From positions 248,001-312,000 of the forward strand of contig CAKQWF010000002.1 of the NCBI GenBank assembly GCA_934277985.1: a stretch of DNA of 64,000 nt, read 5' to 3'. A model generated the notes under the pieces. The model did no database searches and was not told the DNA's origin. It was given only the letters and a program-made list of their open reading frames with translations. A program made the position numbers and the translations under genes. Shown here one piece after another: positions 29,874-40,012 of the stretch. How positions within the stretch are numbered: the stretch's first letter is position 1; each line of letters opens with the position of its first letter. This stretch comes from an uncultured Oxalobacter sp. (lineage in GTDB: Bacteria > Pseudomonadota > Gammaproteobacteria > Burkholderiales > Burkholderiaceae_D).

Positions 29874-30119
29874 ATGGAAAACAGGGACGCAAGTGGCGTC
29901 GATCTGACGGTCGATGCTTGCGGGACAAAATGTCCCATGCCGATTCTGAAGGCCAAGAAGGCGCTGTCGGGTATGGCATCCGGGCAACTGCTCAAGGTGT
30001 TGTCGACTGATCCGGGAGCGGTGCGCGACTTCCGTTTTTTCGGCAGTCAGACGGGAAACGAGGTTGTCTCACAGAGCGAAGATAACGGTGTCTATACGAT
30101 TATCGTCAGAAGAAAATAG
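29874..30119 (+). CDS. tusA: TusA-family sulfurtransferase
   Basis: An 81-residue single-domain protein with the conserved CPMPILKAKKAL motif; C20 is the persulfide-carrying cysteine. TusA passes sulfur to tRNA 2-thiouridylation and molybdopterin pathways. It is placed directly behind alaS and before etfB (33 bp). Whether it acts on tRNA or other sulfur transfer here cannot be decided. Confidence 0.9.
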   Translation: MENRDASGVDLTVDACGTKCPMPILKAKKALSGMASGQLLKVLSTDPGAVRDFRFFGSQTGNEVVSQSEDNGVYTIIVRRK

Positions 30120-30152
30120 GATTGGAAACAGCAGGTTATTTTGGAGCGTTGC

Positions 30153-30902
30153 ATGAAAATACTGGTGCCCGTCAAACGGGTTGTGGATTATAACGTCAGG
30201 ATTCGCGTCAAGCCCGATGGCAGCGGCATCGAAACGGACAATGTGAAGATGTCGATGAATCCGTTCGATGAAATTGCGGTCGAGGAAGCCGTTCGCCAGA
30301 AGGAAGCGGGTGTCGCAACCGAGGTGATCGCCGTTTCTTGCGGTGTGGAAAAATCGCAGGATACCTTGCGCACTGCGATGGCGGTAGGTGCCGACCGCAG
30401 TGTTCTGGTGAAAACCGGTGCGGCCTTGCAGCCGCTGGCGGTCGCGCGGATGTTGCAAAAGATCGTGGAAAAGGAGCAACCTGATCTGGTCATTCTGGGC
30501 AAGCAGGCTACCGATGACGATGCAAGCCAGACGGGACAGATGCTGGCGGCGCTTCTGGACTGGCCGCAGGCCACGTCGGTTTCCTCGCTGAAAATCGAGA
30601 ACGGAAAAGCGCTGGTTACACGTGAAGTCGATGATGGGCAGGAAATGTTGTCGTTGACCCTGCCGGCGGTGATTACGGCCGATTTGCGTCTGAACGAACC
30701 GCGGTATGTGACCTTGCCCAACATGATGAAGGCGAAAAAGAAACCGGTCGAAACGACGACCCCGGAAGAGCTGGGTGTGCCGGTGGAATCCAGACTGAAG
30801 ACATTGAAAGTCGCCGAGCCGGCCGCTCGTTCCCAGGTGCAGATGGTGCCGGATATCGCGACGCTGGTGTCCAGGCTGAAAAACGAAGCCAAAGTGATTT
30901 GA
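30153..30902 (+). CDS. etfB: electron transfer flavoprotein beta subunit
   Basis: With EtfA forms a soluble FAD/AMP heterodimer carrying electrons from acyl-CoA dehydrogenases or similar enzymes to the quinone pool. The 249 residues have the N-terminal MKILVPVKRVVDYN and the signature LGKQATDDDASQTGQM. ATG 30153 follows GGAGCG; a TTG further upstream in frame is less likely. etfA follows after 44 bp. Confidence 0.95.
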   Translation: MKILVPVKRVVDYNVRIRVKPDGSGIETDNVKMSMNPFDEIAVEEAVRQKEAGVATEVIAVSCGVEKSQDTLRTAMAVGADRSVLVKTGAALQPLAVARMLQKIVEKEQPDLVILGKQATDDDASQTGQMLAALLDWPQATSVSSLKIENGKALVTREVDDGQEMLSLTLPAVITADLRLNEPRYVTLPNMMKAKKKPVETTTPEELGVPVESRLKTLKVAEPAARSQVQMVPDIATLVSRLKNEAKVI

Positions 30903-30946
30903 GCGCTATCGGGCGCATATCCAGTTTTCAATACAGGAATTCAGAA

Positions 30947-31879
30947 ATGTCCATTCTCGTTATTGCCGAACACGACAACCGGTCGCTTAAAAACAGTACT
31001 CTGAATACGGTCAGCGCCGCGCAGGCTTGCGGTCAGGATGTCCATGTGCTTGTCGCGGGCAGCCAGTGCCGTCCGGCGGCCGATATGGCGGCAGGTATCG
31101 CCGGGGTTTCGAAGGTGTTGATGGCCGATGCCTCTGCGCTGGAACACGGTTTGCCGGAAGATGTCGCCGCACAGGTCCTGGCTATTGCAGCAGGGTATTC
31201 GCATATTCTTGCGCCTGCCACGTCTTTCGGAAAAGCATTCATGCCGCGTGTCGCTGCACGTCTGGGTGTCGAACAGGTTTCGGAAGTCATCAGGGTCGTA
31301 TCGGAAGATACGTTCGAACGGCCGATTTATGCAGGTAATGCCATCGCTACCGTGCAATCCGGAGATGCCGTCAAGGTACTGACGGTTCGCACGACAGCGT
31401 TTCCCACGGCTGGCAAGGGCGATAGCGCAGCGCCTGTCGAAACAATCGGTGCGGTTTCCGGAAACGGCAGGACGGATTATCTGTCATCGCGTACGGATTC
31501 TTCTACACGTCCCGAACTTTCCAGCGCGAAAATCGTGGTGGCCGGAGGACAGGGTGTCGGTTCGGCAGACAATTTCAGGCTGATCGAAGCGTTGGCGGAC
31601 AAGTTGGGTGCCGCGATCGGTGCATCGCGTGCGGCGGTCGATGCAGGCTATGTATCGAATGATTTGCAGGTCGGACAGACCGGTAAGATCGTTGCGCCGG
31701 ATTTGTATATCGCTATCGGGATTTCCGGTGCGATCCAGCATGTTGCGGGTATCAAGGATGCCAGAACGATCGTCGCGATCAACCAGGATCCGGATGCTCC
31801 GATTTTCCTGACGGCCGATTATGGTATCGTCGGTGATCTCAATGAACTGGTACCGCAGCTGATTGCAGCACTGGGCTGA
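30947..31879 (+). CDS. etfA: electron transfer flavoprotein alpha subunit
   Basis: FAD-binding partner of EtfB. The 310 residues contain the C-terminal FAD domain with [27 protein letters not shown], and the signature [11 protein letters not shown] followed by [10 protein letters not shown]. The N-terminal domain is the usual adenine-nucleotide alpha-hydrolase fold. It is cotranscribed with etfB; nrdJ begins 75 bp later. No partner dehydrogenase or ETF-quinone reductase lies nearby. Confidence 0.95.
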   Translation: MSILVIAEHDNRSLKNSTLNTVSAAQACGQDVHVLVAGSQCRPAADMAAGIAGVSKVLMADASALEHGLPEDVAAQVLAIAAGYSHILAPATSFGKAFMPRVAARLGVEQVSEVIRVVSEDTFERPIYAGNAIATVQSGDAVKVLTVRTTAFPTAGKGDSAAPVETIGAVSGNGRTDYLSSRTDSSTRPELSSAKIVVAGGQGVGSADNFRLIEALADKLGAAIGASRAAVDAGYVSNDLQVGQTGKIVAPDLYIAIGISGAIQHVAGIKDARTIVAINQDPDAPIFLTADYGIVGDLNELVPQLIAALG

Positions 31880-31954
31880 TGGATGCCGCACGGGTGGGGC
31901 GATTGGTTCTGCCTGAACGCATTTGCGAACAAATATTCGAATGAAGGAGTTGTT

Positions 31955-34825
31955 ATGCCGGTTTCTGGAAGTGAAGTATCGTCCGTATTCGCGCCTCAGG
32001 AAATTTCCACTGAAGTATTGATCGAAAAGTACGCCAAGGGCGATGAGACGACGATTGACGATGTGAAGGAACGGGTGGCCTATGCGCTTTCCGAAGTGGA
32101 AGCGCCGAAAGACCGGAAGAAATATGCCAAGGAATTTTTTTGGGCCATGCAAAATGGTTTCATTCCGGCAGGTCGTGTCAGCAGTGCGGCCGGGACAGGA
32201 CTGCAAACGACGCTTATCAACTGTTTCGTACAACCGGTCGGTGATTCGATCACCAATATGGCCGATGGCAAGCCGGGTATTTATACCGCGCTGGCGCAGG
32301 CGGCCGAAACCATGCGTCGTGGCGGCGGCGTCGGCTACAATTTTTCCTGTATCCGTCCGCGCGGAGCCAAGGTCAGGGGAACCGGCAGCAGTGCGTCTGG
32401 CCCGATTTCGTATATGAAGGTGTTCGACCGTTCTTGTGAAACGGTCGAGTCGGCCGGTGCGCGTCGCGGTGCGCAAATGGCGGTGTTGAATATCGATCAT
32501 CCCGATATTCTGGAATTCATTACGGTCAAGCAGGAACAAAATCAGCTGAGCAATTTCAACGTTTCGGTCGGCGTGACCGATGATTTCATGCGTGCCGTCG
32601 AGGCCGATGGTGATTTCGAACTGGCGCATGTGGCCGAACCCAATGATGATCTGAAAGAAAAGGGAGCTTTCAAACGGGCAGACGGGAAGTGGGTTTACAG
32701 CCGGGTCAAGGCGCGTGATGTCTGGGATCTGGTCATGAAGAGCACGTATAACGCTGCGGAACCGGGTGTGTTGTATATCGACCGGATCAATCGCGAAAAC
32801 AATCTGGCCTATTGCGAGGTGATCGAGGCGACCAATCCGTGTGGTGAACAACCGTTGCCGGATTACGGGTGTTGTTGTCTGGGAAGCCTCAATCTGACGG
32901 CTTTTGTCACGGCACCTTTTTCGGCACAGCCGCTGTTTGACTTCGACCTGCTCTCACGGGTGACGACCATTGCCGTCCGGATGCTGGACAATGTACTGAC
33001 GGCGACGAAATGGCCGCTTGAAGAGCAGGCACGGGAAGCGGCTGCCAAACGTCGTGTCGGTCTTGGCTTTACCGGTCTGGGCGATGCACTGATTATGCTG
33101 GGTATCCGCTACGATTCCGACGAAGGACGCAATCTGGCAGCCGAAATCGCTCGTGCGATGCGCGATGCGGCTTACAGCAGTTCGATCGAACTGGCGAGGG
33201 AACGTGGTGCATTTCCGATGCTCGATGTGGAACGCTATCTGGAAGGCGGTTTCGTTTCCCGCTTGCCGGATGCCATGAAAGAGGCGATACGCCAGTACGG
33301 TATCCGCAATTCCCATCTGACGTCGATTGCACCGACGGGAACGATTTCACTGGCATTTGCAGACAACGCTTCCAACGGAATCGAACCGGCGTTTTCATGG
33401 TTCTATAACCGCGTCAAACGGATGCCGGACGGTTCCAAAAAGACCTATACCGTGGAAGACCATGCCTATCGTGTCTATCGTTCGATGGGGCACGATGTGT
33501 CGGATTTGCCGGAATCCTTCGTTTCGGCGCTGGAAATTTCAGCCATCGACCACATGCTGATGGTAGCTGCAGTCGTTCCGTATATCGATGCCGCTATTTC
33601 CAAGACGGTCAATGTCGCCGAGGATTATCCATATGAAGATTTCAAGAATCTGTATATGGAAGCCTGGAAAAAGGGACTGAAGGGGATTACGACGTATCGT
33701 CCGAACAATGTCAGAACGGCGATTTTGTCGGTTCCGGCAGACGAAAAGAAAGATGAAGCAGCACAGAAATCCGACGAACATGCCGTAACCTTGTCCGAAC
33801 AGGATCGTCGTATCATTCTGAAAGAAGTGACGATCGCGCCGCCATTGTCGTCCTTGCGCTGGCCATCACGTCCGATGTTGCCGGCGGGTGCTTCGGCATG
33901 GGTCAGCGAACAGATTCAGTCGCCGCAGGGTGAATTCGCGGTCGCGGTCTCGGATCATGACGGGATTCCGTTCGAGGTATGGGTGCTTGGCGGACAGACG
34001 CCACGAGGACTGGATGCAATCGCCAAGATGCTGTCGATCGATATGCGTGCCAATGACCGCAGCTGGCTGCACAAACGCTTTACGATGCTTTCGCATGTCG
34101 GTGGAGATGCCTTCGAGATGCCGATGCCGCCTGAGGGAGAATTCGTTCAGGTACCGAGTGCGACAGCGGCGCTCGCACGGCTGGTGATGTGGCGTTACAA
34201 CCAGCTTGGCGCGCTGGAATACCAGCCGGATGATCCGTCGCCGGTGCTGGATGCGCTGTTCACGTCGCATGAACCGAGGACCGGCACGGACGGAACACTG
34301 GCATGGGTTGCCGATGTGCAAAATCCTTCGACCGGTGATGATTTCGTACTGATGCTCAAGGAGCTGGAAATGCCGGATGGTACACGTCGTCCGTACAGCA
34401 TGGGACTGACGGGTGGGCATCCGCGTGCACTCGACGGTTTGTGCAAATTGTTGTCGGTCGATATGCGGGTGATCGATCCTGCGTGGATCGGAATGAAGCT
34501 GCGCAAGTTGCTTAATTATGCAGAACCGCGTGGTGATTTTCTGGCAAGGGTTCCAGGTACGGAGCGGCAGGCCAGTTTCCCGTCCACGGTGGCTTATATC
34601 GCCCAGTTGGTTATTCACCGTTATGCGATGCTGGGAATTCTCATGCCGGATGGCCATCCGGTCAATCCACTGGGGGTCGTCGCTGACGAGCCGGTTCGTG
34701 AGGTGCGTCCGGCGACCTTGCGCATGGCGGGCAAACTGTGCAATGAATGTGGCAACACGACGGTGATCCGCAAGGACGGGTGTGATTTTTGTACTGCGTG
34801 CGGCGCGATCGGTTCGTGCGGTTGA
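31955..34825 (+). CDS. nrdJ: adenosylcobalamin-dependent ribonucleotide reductase (class II)
   Basis: Reduces ribonucleotides to deoxyribonucleotides with a B12-derived radical, oxygen-independent. The 956 residues have the active-site cysteines in [10 protein letters not shown] (C90) and [12 protein letters not shown] (C296), the barrel motif [10 protein letters not shown], and IAPTGTISL. The region from about 640 to 900 holds two similar copies of a domain ([13 protein letters not shown] and [13 protein letters not shown] align), followed by a zinc-type tail CNECGN...[14 protein letters not shown] precedes ATG 31955. No cobalamin riboswitch fits in the 75-bp gap upstream. A strong terminator follows. 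Confidence 0.95.
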   Translation: MPVSGSEVSSVFAPQEISTEVLIEKYAKGDETTIDDVKERVAYALSEVEAPKDRKKYAKEFFWAMQNGFIPAGRVSSAAGTGLQTTLINCFVQPVGDSITNMADGKPGIYTALAQAAETMRRGGGVGYNFSCIRPRGAKVRGTGSSASGPISYMKVFDRSCETVESAGARRGAQMAVLNIDHPDILEFITVKQEQNQLSNFNVSVGVTDDFMRAVEADGDFELAHVAEPNDDLKEKGAFKRADGKWVYSRVKARDVWDLVMKSTYNAAEPGVLYIDRINRENNLAYCEVIEATNPCGEQPLPDYGCCCLGSLNLTAFVTAPFSAQPLFDFDLLSRVTTIAVRMLDNVLTATKWPLEEQAREAAAKRRVGLGFTGLGDALIMLGIRYDSDEGRNLAAEIARAMRDAAYSSSIELARERGAFPMLDVERYLEGGFVSRLPDAMKEAIRQYGIRNSHLTSIAPTGTISLAFADNASNGIEPAFSWFYNRVKRMPDGSKKTYTVEDHAYRVYRSMGHDVSDLPESFVSALEISAIDHMLMVAAVVPYIDAAISKTVNVAEDYPYEDFKNLYMEAWKKGLKGITTYRPNNVRTAILSVPADEKKDEAAQKSDEHAVTLSEQDRRIILKEVTIAPPLSSLRWPSRPMLPAGASAWVSEQIQSPQGEFAVAVSDHDGIPFEVWVLGGQTPRGLDAIAKMLSIDMRANDRSWLHKRFTMLSHVGGDAFEMPMPPEGEFVQVPSATAALARLVMWRYNQLGALEYQPDDPSPVLDALFTSHEPRTGTDGTLAWVADVQNPSTGDDFVLMLKELEMPDGTRRPYSMGLTGGHPRALDGLCKLLSVDMRVIDPAWIGMKLRKLLNYAEPRGDFLARVPGTERQASFPSTVAYIAQLVIHRYAMLGILMPDGHPVNPLGVVADEPVREVRPATLRMAGKLCNECGNTTVIRKDGCDFCTACGAIGSCG

Positions 34826-34846
34826 TATTGTGTCAGCGAAATGAGA

Positions 34847-34880
34847 AGCTGCCGGCTGTTTTCAGCCGGCAGTTTTTTTG
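34847..34880 (+). terminator. intrinsic terminator of nrdJ
   Basis: Stem CTGCCGGCTG paired with AGCCGGCAG around a T-rich loop, followed by T7 (34873-34879). Confidence 0.92.
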
Positions 34881-34966
34881 CGTATGGGAAAGTCGCATGC
34901 AAGATGTTGCCTATCGTTTTGCCGGTATCTGTTTGTCGTTGCATATCTTGAAAACAGAATACGGGT

Positions 34967-35166
34967 TATAATAAAAAGCTGAAATAAATCGGAAATTCAA
35001 CCCATTATCCGATTTCCGCTATCGTGCAAGACGACATGCGGAAACTGTCGGGCACTATCCTGTCCGACAGCAGGCGGGAGACCAGACCGGCCGGTATGAA
35101 TCAGGTTCCAGGGCGGTGTGGTTGTCCCGATTATCTCAAAAAGATTTTCAGGAAAGGATTTCTGTC
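34967..35166 (+). promoter_or_regulatory. promoter and structured 5' leader of the 69-aa orphan gene
   Basis: TATAAT at 34967-34972 predicts a start near 34979. The leader of about 185 bases then contains two perfect inverted repeats: AAATCGGA/TCCGATTT (34986-34993 and 35008-35015) and CTGTCGG/CCGACAG (35045-35051 and 35064-35070). It ends with AGGAAAGGA before the ATG. The -35 is not convincing. No known riboswitch class was recognised. Confidence 0.45.
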
Positions 35167-35376
35167 ATGAAAAAATCGTTGTCAAGAGAGCAGGCCGACC
35201 TGTTGAGACAATGCTACGTCAGCATGGTGCTGGATCAGGATGTCATGCAGGGCGTTCAGGATCGCAAGGCGGAGGCTTATGATCTGCTGCTCAATATTTA
35301 TTCCCAGGTCAATGCACCGCGTGTCGCCGAGTGCAACCATTCTGTCGGCAATGCCTGCCGTTGTGTGAATTCCTGA
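35167..35376 (+). CDS. 69-residue protein of unknown function with C-terminal Cys/His cluster
   Basis: ATG 35167 has an AAGGA ribosome binding site about ten bases upstream and the frame has family-like codon use. The product is mostly helical in appearance (LSREQADLLRQCYVSMVL and the following acidic stretch). It ends in AECNHSVGNACRC, where C56, H58, C64 and C66 could bind a metal or form disulfides. No signal peptide or membrane segment is seen. It stands alone between the nrdJ terminator and the DUF349 gene. I do not recognise the family. Confidence 0.6.
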   Translation: MKKSLSREQADLLRQCYVSMVLDQDVMQGVQDRKAEAYDLLLNIYSQVNAPRVAECNHSVGNACRCVNS

Positions 35377-35656
35377 AAACGGAATTCCCTTGCCCGGGTG
35401 AAGTCGGGTAACTGTTTGCAGGAACGGTCATGGACGTCCTATGGCATGATGAAAATATGTTCCTGAAAGCATAAAAACCACCGTTATCAGGTGTTTCTTG
35501 CTGCGATACTCCCGTTTTGTGAGTGACGGGAAAATTCATCGCACAAACTTGCATAAATCTCGCAGTAATTTTTCTTTTTTTTCGGCAAGAAAAAGCGTCA
35601 TTTTGCGCCGCATCTTGATATGATGTCGTTTTTTATGAAATCAGGTTTCATATTCT

Positions 35657-38278
35657 ATGCTGAATTTTCTATCGCGACTTCTTGGGAAAAAACATCCTGT
35701 CAGTCAGACAGTGCCTGAAAAGAAACAGGAACCATCGGCATCGCAGGATGAGAAACTGAAAGCATTGGAAACAGTAGCTGCGTTGCCTGACGATGATCAG
35801 GCAATCGTCGCTTTCCTGCTAGCTTGCCGTTATGCGGATGCACGATATGCAGCAGCACAGAAAATTCGTTCACGACAGGCTATGGAACAGGTCAGGGACG
35901 CCATGCAAAAGACCGATAGACGTGTTTATCGTCTGATGCAGACACGCATGAGCGATATGGCACGTACCGAGGCTCAGGCTGCCAGTATGGAACAAGTCGT
36001 CGATACGGCGGCAGCTCTGCTCGATGATCCGGCGCTGACTCCGAATCTGGTTGTCGATCTGGACAGGAAATGGCAGTCTGCTGCCAGTGGTGAGCCGGAA
36101 AAATGGCAGACCGGTTTGCGGATGCGTTTCGAGTCGTTGCGGAATCAGCTGGAAGGGCGGCTCACAGCACAGTTGCAGTTGCAAAGAACGGTCAAGTCGG
36201 CTTACGGTGAAATGACGGCGCTGGAAAATCGTGTGGATATGACACCGCAGGAACGAAAGGAAGCGCTGGATGCTTTTACGGACAGCCTGATGCAGTGGCG
36301 ACAGTCGCCCGAATGGTTTTCGCTGCCGCGTCATCTTGTATCGGCAGTCGACGAAAAACTTTCGGCATTGGCCGAGGCATCTGCACGGTTTGAACAGGAA
36401 TTCGAACGCATGCAGCAGTGTGCCGCATGGCTTGATGAAATGGAAGCCGCCGATGTGTCACAGCTGGAAAAGACTGTGCTTGAAAAAGAATGGACTGCAT
36501 TCAGGCCATCGGGCGTATTGGCGCAATGGACTGATTTGCAGGCGCGATTCGATGCCTTGTGTCTGCGTTTGCCGGTACCGAAGGAAGAAGAGGTCGTTTT
36601 GGAATTGCCATCCATCAACGAGTCTTCGTCCGTTGTACAAGCCGATATCCTTGCGCGTTTCGACGCTGCGCTTGCCGCCATGCAGCAGGCAGTTGAGGCA
36701 GGATCCATCCAGGAAGCCGCAATGCATGACGAGGTATTGAGGGGACTCGATACGGAGCATACGGATATCGGTGATGAGCGTCAGGAAAAGCTTTCTCATC
36801 TCAGAAGCGAGCTTCGTCGTTTGCGCGGCTGGGCCAGATGGAGCGGACAGCTTTCGCGCGAAAAACTGATTCATTTCGTGCAGGAGTTGCCGGAGCAGAA
36901 TCTGGAGATCAATGCGTTGGCTGAAGAGGTCATCCACGCCCGCGAACAATGGAAGGCGCTCAATGCGGTTGCCGGTATGGCGACGCGCGAACAGTGGACG
37001 GAGTTCGATACAGCTTGCAATGTTGCATATGCGCCGGTACTCGAACATGCCAGATTGCAGGCTCAGGAAAAGGAAAAAAATATTGAATATGCCGAAACGC
37101 TGATCGAAAAAGTGGCTGTCTTCGCTGGCGAGTTCGAGACACGTCTTGCGGCAGTGACCGAGCAGCTGGAATCGTTCGACTGGAAGAACGTCATCAATTT
37201 TTACCGGCAAATGACACAAGCCTGGCGCAAGCTCGGTATTGTCGGCAGGAAAGAAAAGAAACGCCTCGACGAGGCTTTTTCGGCAGCCATGCTACCGGTG
37301 CGTGAAAAGCTTTATGAACAGACACAGCTTGAAATCGGTCGCCGCGAGCAGTTGATTGCCGAAGTGGGTGAGATCGATCCCGACAACAAGGAATCCGGCA
37401 AGCTGTTGCGAGCCGTTCAGGAAAAATGGCAGGCTTGTGCGAGAGCATTTCCGCTGGATAATCGTGAAGACCGGAAGTTGTGGGCGCGTTTCCGGGAAGC
37501 TTGCGAACAGCTGCATATGCGCCGGATGGAAAAGAATCGCGCGCATGACGAGGAAAGACTGCAACATTTGAGGGAGAAGGAAGCGGTATGCGCAGAACTG
37601 GAGGCACTGTCAGGATCCGATAATGCAGGTATGCTGGAACATCGTCTGGGTGAATTGCTCGGGCAATGGAAAAACCTGGGTTTCGTTCCACGTGATGCCG
37701 AAGCGGATCTTCGCAAGCGCCTTGACGATGCAGTTGCGGCATGCAGGGACAGGATACGTCGCCTGAAATCGGAAAAGATGTATGAGGCACTGGGCGGATT
37801 GGCTGACAAACTGGCTTTGTGTTGCGCGATGGAGCGACAGATTGCAGCCTTTTGCCAGGATACCGGTGAGGATACCGGCGATATGGTGTCGGAAGATGAA
37901 GAATACGAAACAGCATGGAAGGCATTGCCGCAGCTTCCCGATGAAATGGAAACCGTTCTGTCTCACCGTTTCTATAATGGTCTGAAAGCGATGGCAAACC
38001 GGAATATGGCTTATGGCAGGCGTTTGCTTGGCAATGTCGATGCCATGAAAGACAATATCCTGCGTTTCGAGATTGTCTATGGTCTGGATTCGCCGGAATA
38101 TTTGCAGGAAGCACGTCTGAAAAAACAGATGGAAGTTTTGCAGGATTCCCTGGGGGGAGGTGACCGTACCCGTGCCATCGAGGCGACGCGGCAGTTGCTT
38201 GAATTGCCGGCCTTGTCCGATGAGGAAGATATCCGGCGTATCGATACTTTGGTGAGGGAAATGAACAAACCCGGCTGA
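35657..38278 (+). CDS. large DUF349-domain protein
   Basis: An 873-residue cytosolic protein rich in Glu, Arg, Leu and Ala, with long predicted coiled-coil/helical stretches. Repeated units of the DUF349 type are visible, each with a W-K-x-L/A core (EKWQACARAFPLDNREDRKLWARFRE region near 595-620, and similar segments near 440, 520 and 670). No signal peptide and no catalytic motif. A weak TATGAT box lies at 35619-35624. Its stop codon sits in the loop of a terminator hairpin. The molecular role of DUF349 proteins is not established. Confidence 0.8.
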   Translation: MLNFLSRLLGKKHPVSQTVPEKKQEPSASQDEKLKALETVAALPDDDQAIVAFLLACRYADARYAAAQKIRSRQAMEQVRDAMQKTDRRVYRLMQTRMSDMARTEAQAASMEQVVDTAAALLDDPALTPNLVVDLDRKWQSAASGEPEKWQTGLRMRFESLRNQLEGRLTAQLQLQRTVKSAYGEMTALENRVDMTPQERKEALDAFTDSLMQWRQSPEWFSLPRHLVSAVDEKLSALAEASARFEQEFERMQQCAAWLDEMEAADVSQLEKTVLEKEWTAFRPSGVLAQWTDLQARFDALCLRLPVPKEEEVVLELPSINESSSVVQADILARFDAALAAMQQAVEAGSIQEAAMHDEVLRGLDTEHTDIGDERQEKLSHLRSELRRLRGWARWSGQLSREKLIHFVQELPEQNLEINALAEEVIHAREQWKALNAVAGMATREQWTEFDTACNVAYAPVLEHARLQAQEKEKNIEYAETLIEKVAVFAGEFETRLAAVTEQLESFDWKNVINFYRQMTQAWRKLGIVGRKEKKRLDEAFSAAMLPVREKLYEQTQLEIGRREQLIAEVGEIDPDNKESGKLLRAVQEKWQACARAFPLDNREDRKLWARFREACEQLHMRRMEKNRAHDEERLQHLREKEAVCAELEALSGSDNAGMLEHRLGELLGQWKNLGFVPRDAEADLRKRLDDAVAACRDRIRRLKSEKMYEALGGLADKLALCCAMERQIAAFCQDTGEDTGDMVSEDEEYETAWKALPQLPDEMETVLSHRFYNGLKAMANRNMAYGRRLLGNVDAMKDNILRFEIVYGLDSPEYLQEARLKKQMEVLQDSLGGGDRTRAIEATRQLLELPALSDEEDIRRIDTLVREMNKPG

Positions 38279-38292
38279 TGCCGGGTTTTTTT
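38267..38292. terminator. terminator overlapping the DUF349 stop codon
   Basis: Stem AAACCCGGC / GCCGGGTTT with loop TGAT, followed by a T-run. The TGA stop (38276-38278) lies in the loop. The A-run on the left may also let it serve the convergent hslO transcript. Confidence 0.88.
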
Positions 38293-38300
38293 CGCTGGAT

Positions 38301-39215
38301 TCAGTGCAGTTTTTGTCCGGCGGGCAGTTCCGCAAACAAGGCATCGCAATCGGCTTGGCCGAACGTGTAGGTCTGTCCGCAGAAATCGCAGTGGATGGCA
38401 AGATTGCCCTGTTCTTTCAATGCTTCGCCGACTTCCTTTTCACCGAGCATTTTGAGCATATTGCCGACCTTTTCACGATTGCAGCTGCAATGAAAGACAG
38501 GGTGCTGCGGTTCGAAAACGACGAGGTCATCTTCCCAGAAAAGCCGGTGACGCAGGGTGTCGATACCGGTATTGAGCATTTCATCCGTTTTCAGGGTCGA
38601 TGCCAGTGTAACGAGACGTTGCCAGGTTTCTTCATCCTCGGATGTGCTTTCGCTGAGTCCGTCAGCGCCAGTCGCCGAAGGCATTTTTTGCATAAGCAGG
38701 CCGCGGATGACCCGGTTATCGGCGGCCAGCCACAGTCGGGTGTCGAGCTGTTCGGACTGTTTCATATAGTTTTCGATGACTTGTGCGATGGTGTCGCCTG
38801 CCAGAGAAACGATCCCCTGGTATGGGCGTTGTCCCGGGATTTTTTCATGCGGATCAAGAGTGATGACGCAGCGGCCCTTTCCATTGGCGTTGATGAGGTC
38901 GGTAAAAGTGGCATTGTCCGGAATGGACGCTTTTTCATCGAGTTTTGCAGTGGCACGGATTTTTTGTGCTGAATCGCATTCCACGACCAGCAGCCGTACA
39001 GGCCCGTCTCCCCTGACTTGCATGACGAGCGAACCGTCGAACTTGATGTTGGCGCTCAACAGGGCGGTTGCGCCGATCATTTCACCGAGCAGGCGTATGA
39101 CGGGTACCGGATAATCATGGTGTGATTGTATTTGTTGCCACATGTCGGCAAGTTCGATGAATTCGCCACGTACAGGCGCTTGCCGGAAAAGGAATTTCTG
39201 TAATTGATCGTTCAT
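38301..39215 (-). CDS. hslO: redox-regulated chaperone Hsp33
   Basis: Holdase chaperone activated by oxidation and unfolding. The 304 residues have the C-terminal zinc redox switch intact: C243 and C245 in CSCN and C276 and C279 in CDFC. The N-terminal core has the usual TALLSANIKFDGSLVMQ segment (split, near 48-65). GGAG lies ahead of the ATG. It is 51 bp downstream of the gamma carbonic anhydrase gene on the same strand and is probably cotranscribed. No RpoH promoter was found directly upstream. Confidence 0.95.
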   Translation of the reverse strand: MNDQLQKFLFRQAPVRGEFIELADMWQQIQSHHDYPVPVIRLLGEMIGATALLSANIKFDGSLVMQVRGDGPVRLLVVECDSAQKIRATAKLDEKASIPDNATFTDLINANGKGRCVITLDPHEKIPGQRPYQGIVSLAGDTIAQVIENYMKQSEQLDTRLWLAADNRVIRGLLMQKMPSATGADGLSESTSEDEETWQRLVTLASTLKTDEMLNTGIDTLRHRLFWEDDLVVFEPQHPVFHCSCNREKVGNMLKMLGEKEVGEALKEQGNLAIHCDFCGQTYTFGQADCDALFAELPAGQKLH

Positions 39216-39266
39216 GTGAAAGCTCCGTAAATGATGAAGCCGACGGCGAGGGATGGCGATAAAGTA

Positions 39267-39833
39267 TCAGGCCGTTTCGCTTACGGCATCCACCGAAGTA
39301 GCATCTTCGCGGCTGATTTCCGAGAGTGTGTCGAGAAAGCGCTGTTTGTTCCAGACATAGTGGTTGGCGGCACGTGGCATTCTGGCGGCCCTGTCGGCAT
39401 CCATGTTGCGTGCTACCCGTGCAGGTGCTCCCATCAGCACGACACCGGATTCGAATTGTTTGTTTTCGGCGATGAGAGAGCCTGCACCGACAAGCGAGTT
39501 TTCGGCGATCATGGAGCCGTTCAGGACGGTAGCACGTATGCCAACCATACACCCGTCTCCGATGGTGCAGCCGTGGAGCATGGCCATATGTCCGACTGTG
39601 ACGTTTTTTCCGATCGTCAATGGATAGCCGGGATCGGCGTGCAGGACCGTACCGTCCTGGATGTTGCTGTTTTCGCCGATGACAATGCGGTCGTTGTCGG
39701 CACGGATAACGACGTTGAACCAGACGGAAGCATTTTCGCCGATGGTCGCGTCGCCGATGATGGTGGCATTATCGGCGATGAAAGCGGTCGGATGGATTTT
39801 CGGTATGCGGTCGCCGAGTCGATAAATAGGCAT
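39267..39833 (-). CDS. gamma-class carbonic anhydrase homologue (left-handed beta-helix)
   Basis: A 188-residue hexapeptide-repeat protein of the YrdA/PaaY/CaiE group. Repeated turns such as IGDATIGENASVWFNVVIR and the histidine-bearing TVGHMAMLHGC give the metal-site pattern of gamma carbonic anhydrases. Many members lack proven anhydrase activity, so the substrate is uncertain. ATG 39833 starts the family sequence; the upstream 18 in-frame residues are unlike it. It precedes hslO. Confidence 0.88.
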   Translation of the reverse strand: MPIYRLGDRIPKIHPTAFIADNATIIGDATIGENASVWFNVVIRADNDRIVIGENSNIQDGTVLHADPGYPLTIGKNVTVGHMAMLHGCTIGDGCMVGIRATVLNGSMIAENSLVGAGSLIAENKQFESGVVLMGAPARVARNMDADRAARMPRAANHYVWNKQRFLDTLSEISREDATSVDAVSETA

Positions 39834-39974
39834 ATTGTTTGAATCAGTATCGGTTAAGGGAAAACGATTATTGTACCTGTTGATCAAGCAGGTCTTTCAG
39901 TACCGTGTGAAAAAAGTATGATTCGATAGACAATAAACTGTTTCGCAAAGCCGTCTTGCGGGATGACATGCGAT

Positions 39975-39980
39975 TATAAT
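39975..39980 (+). promoter_or_regulatory. -10 box of the alpha/beta hydrolase gene
   Basis: Perfect TATAAT, 33 bp before ATG 40013. The -35 region is poor. Confidence 0.45.
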
Positions 39981-40012
39981 GACCGGTTTTACAGTTTGTT
40001 TTTTGTTTGCCG

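Noticed and set aside
31880..31954. Cobalamin riboswitch before nrdJ
   Set aside because: The gap is only 75 bp and lacks any B12-box-like sequence.
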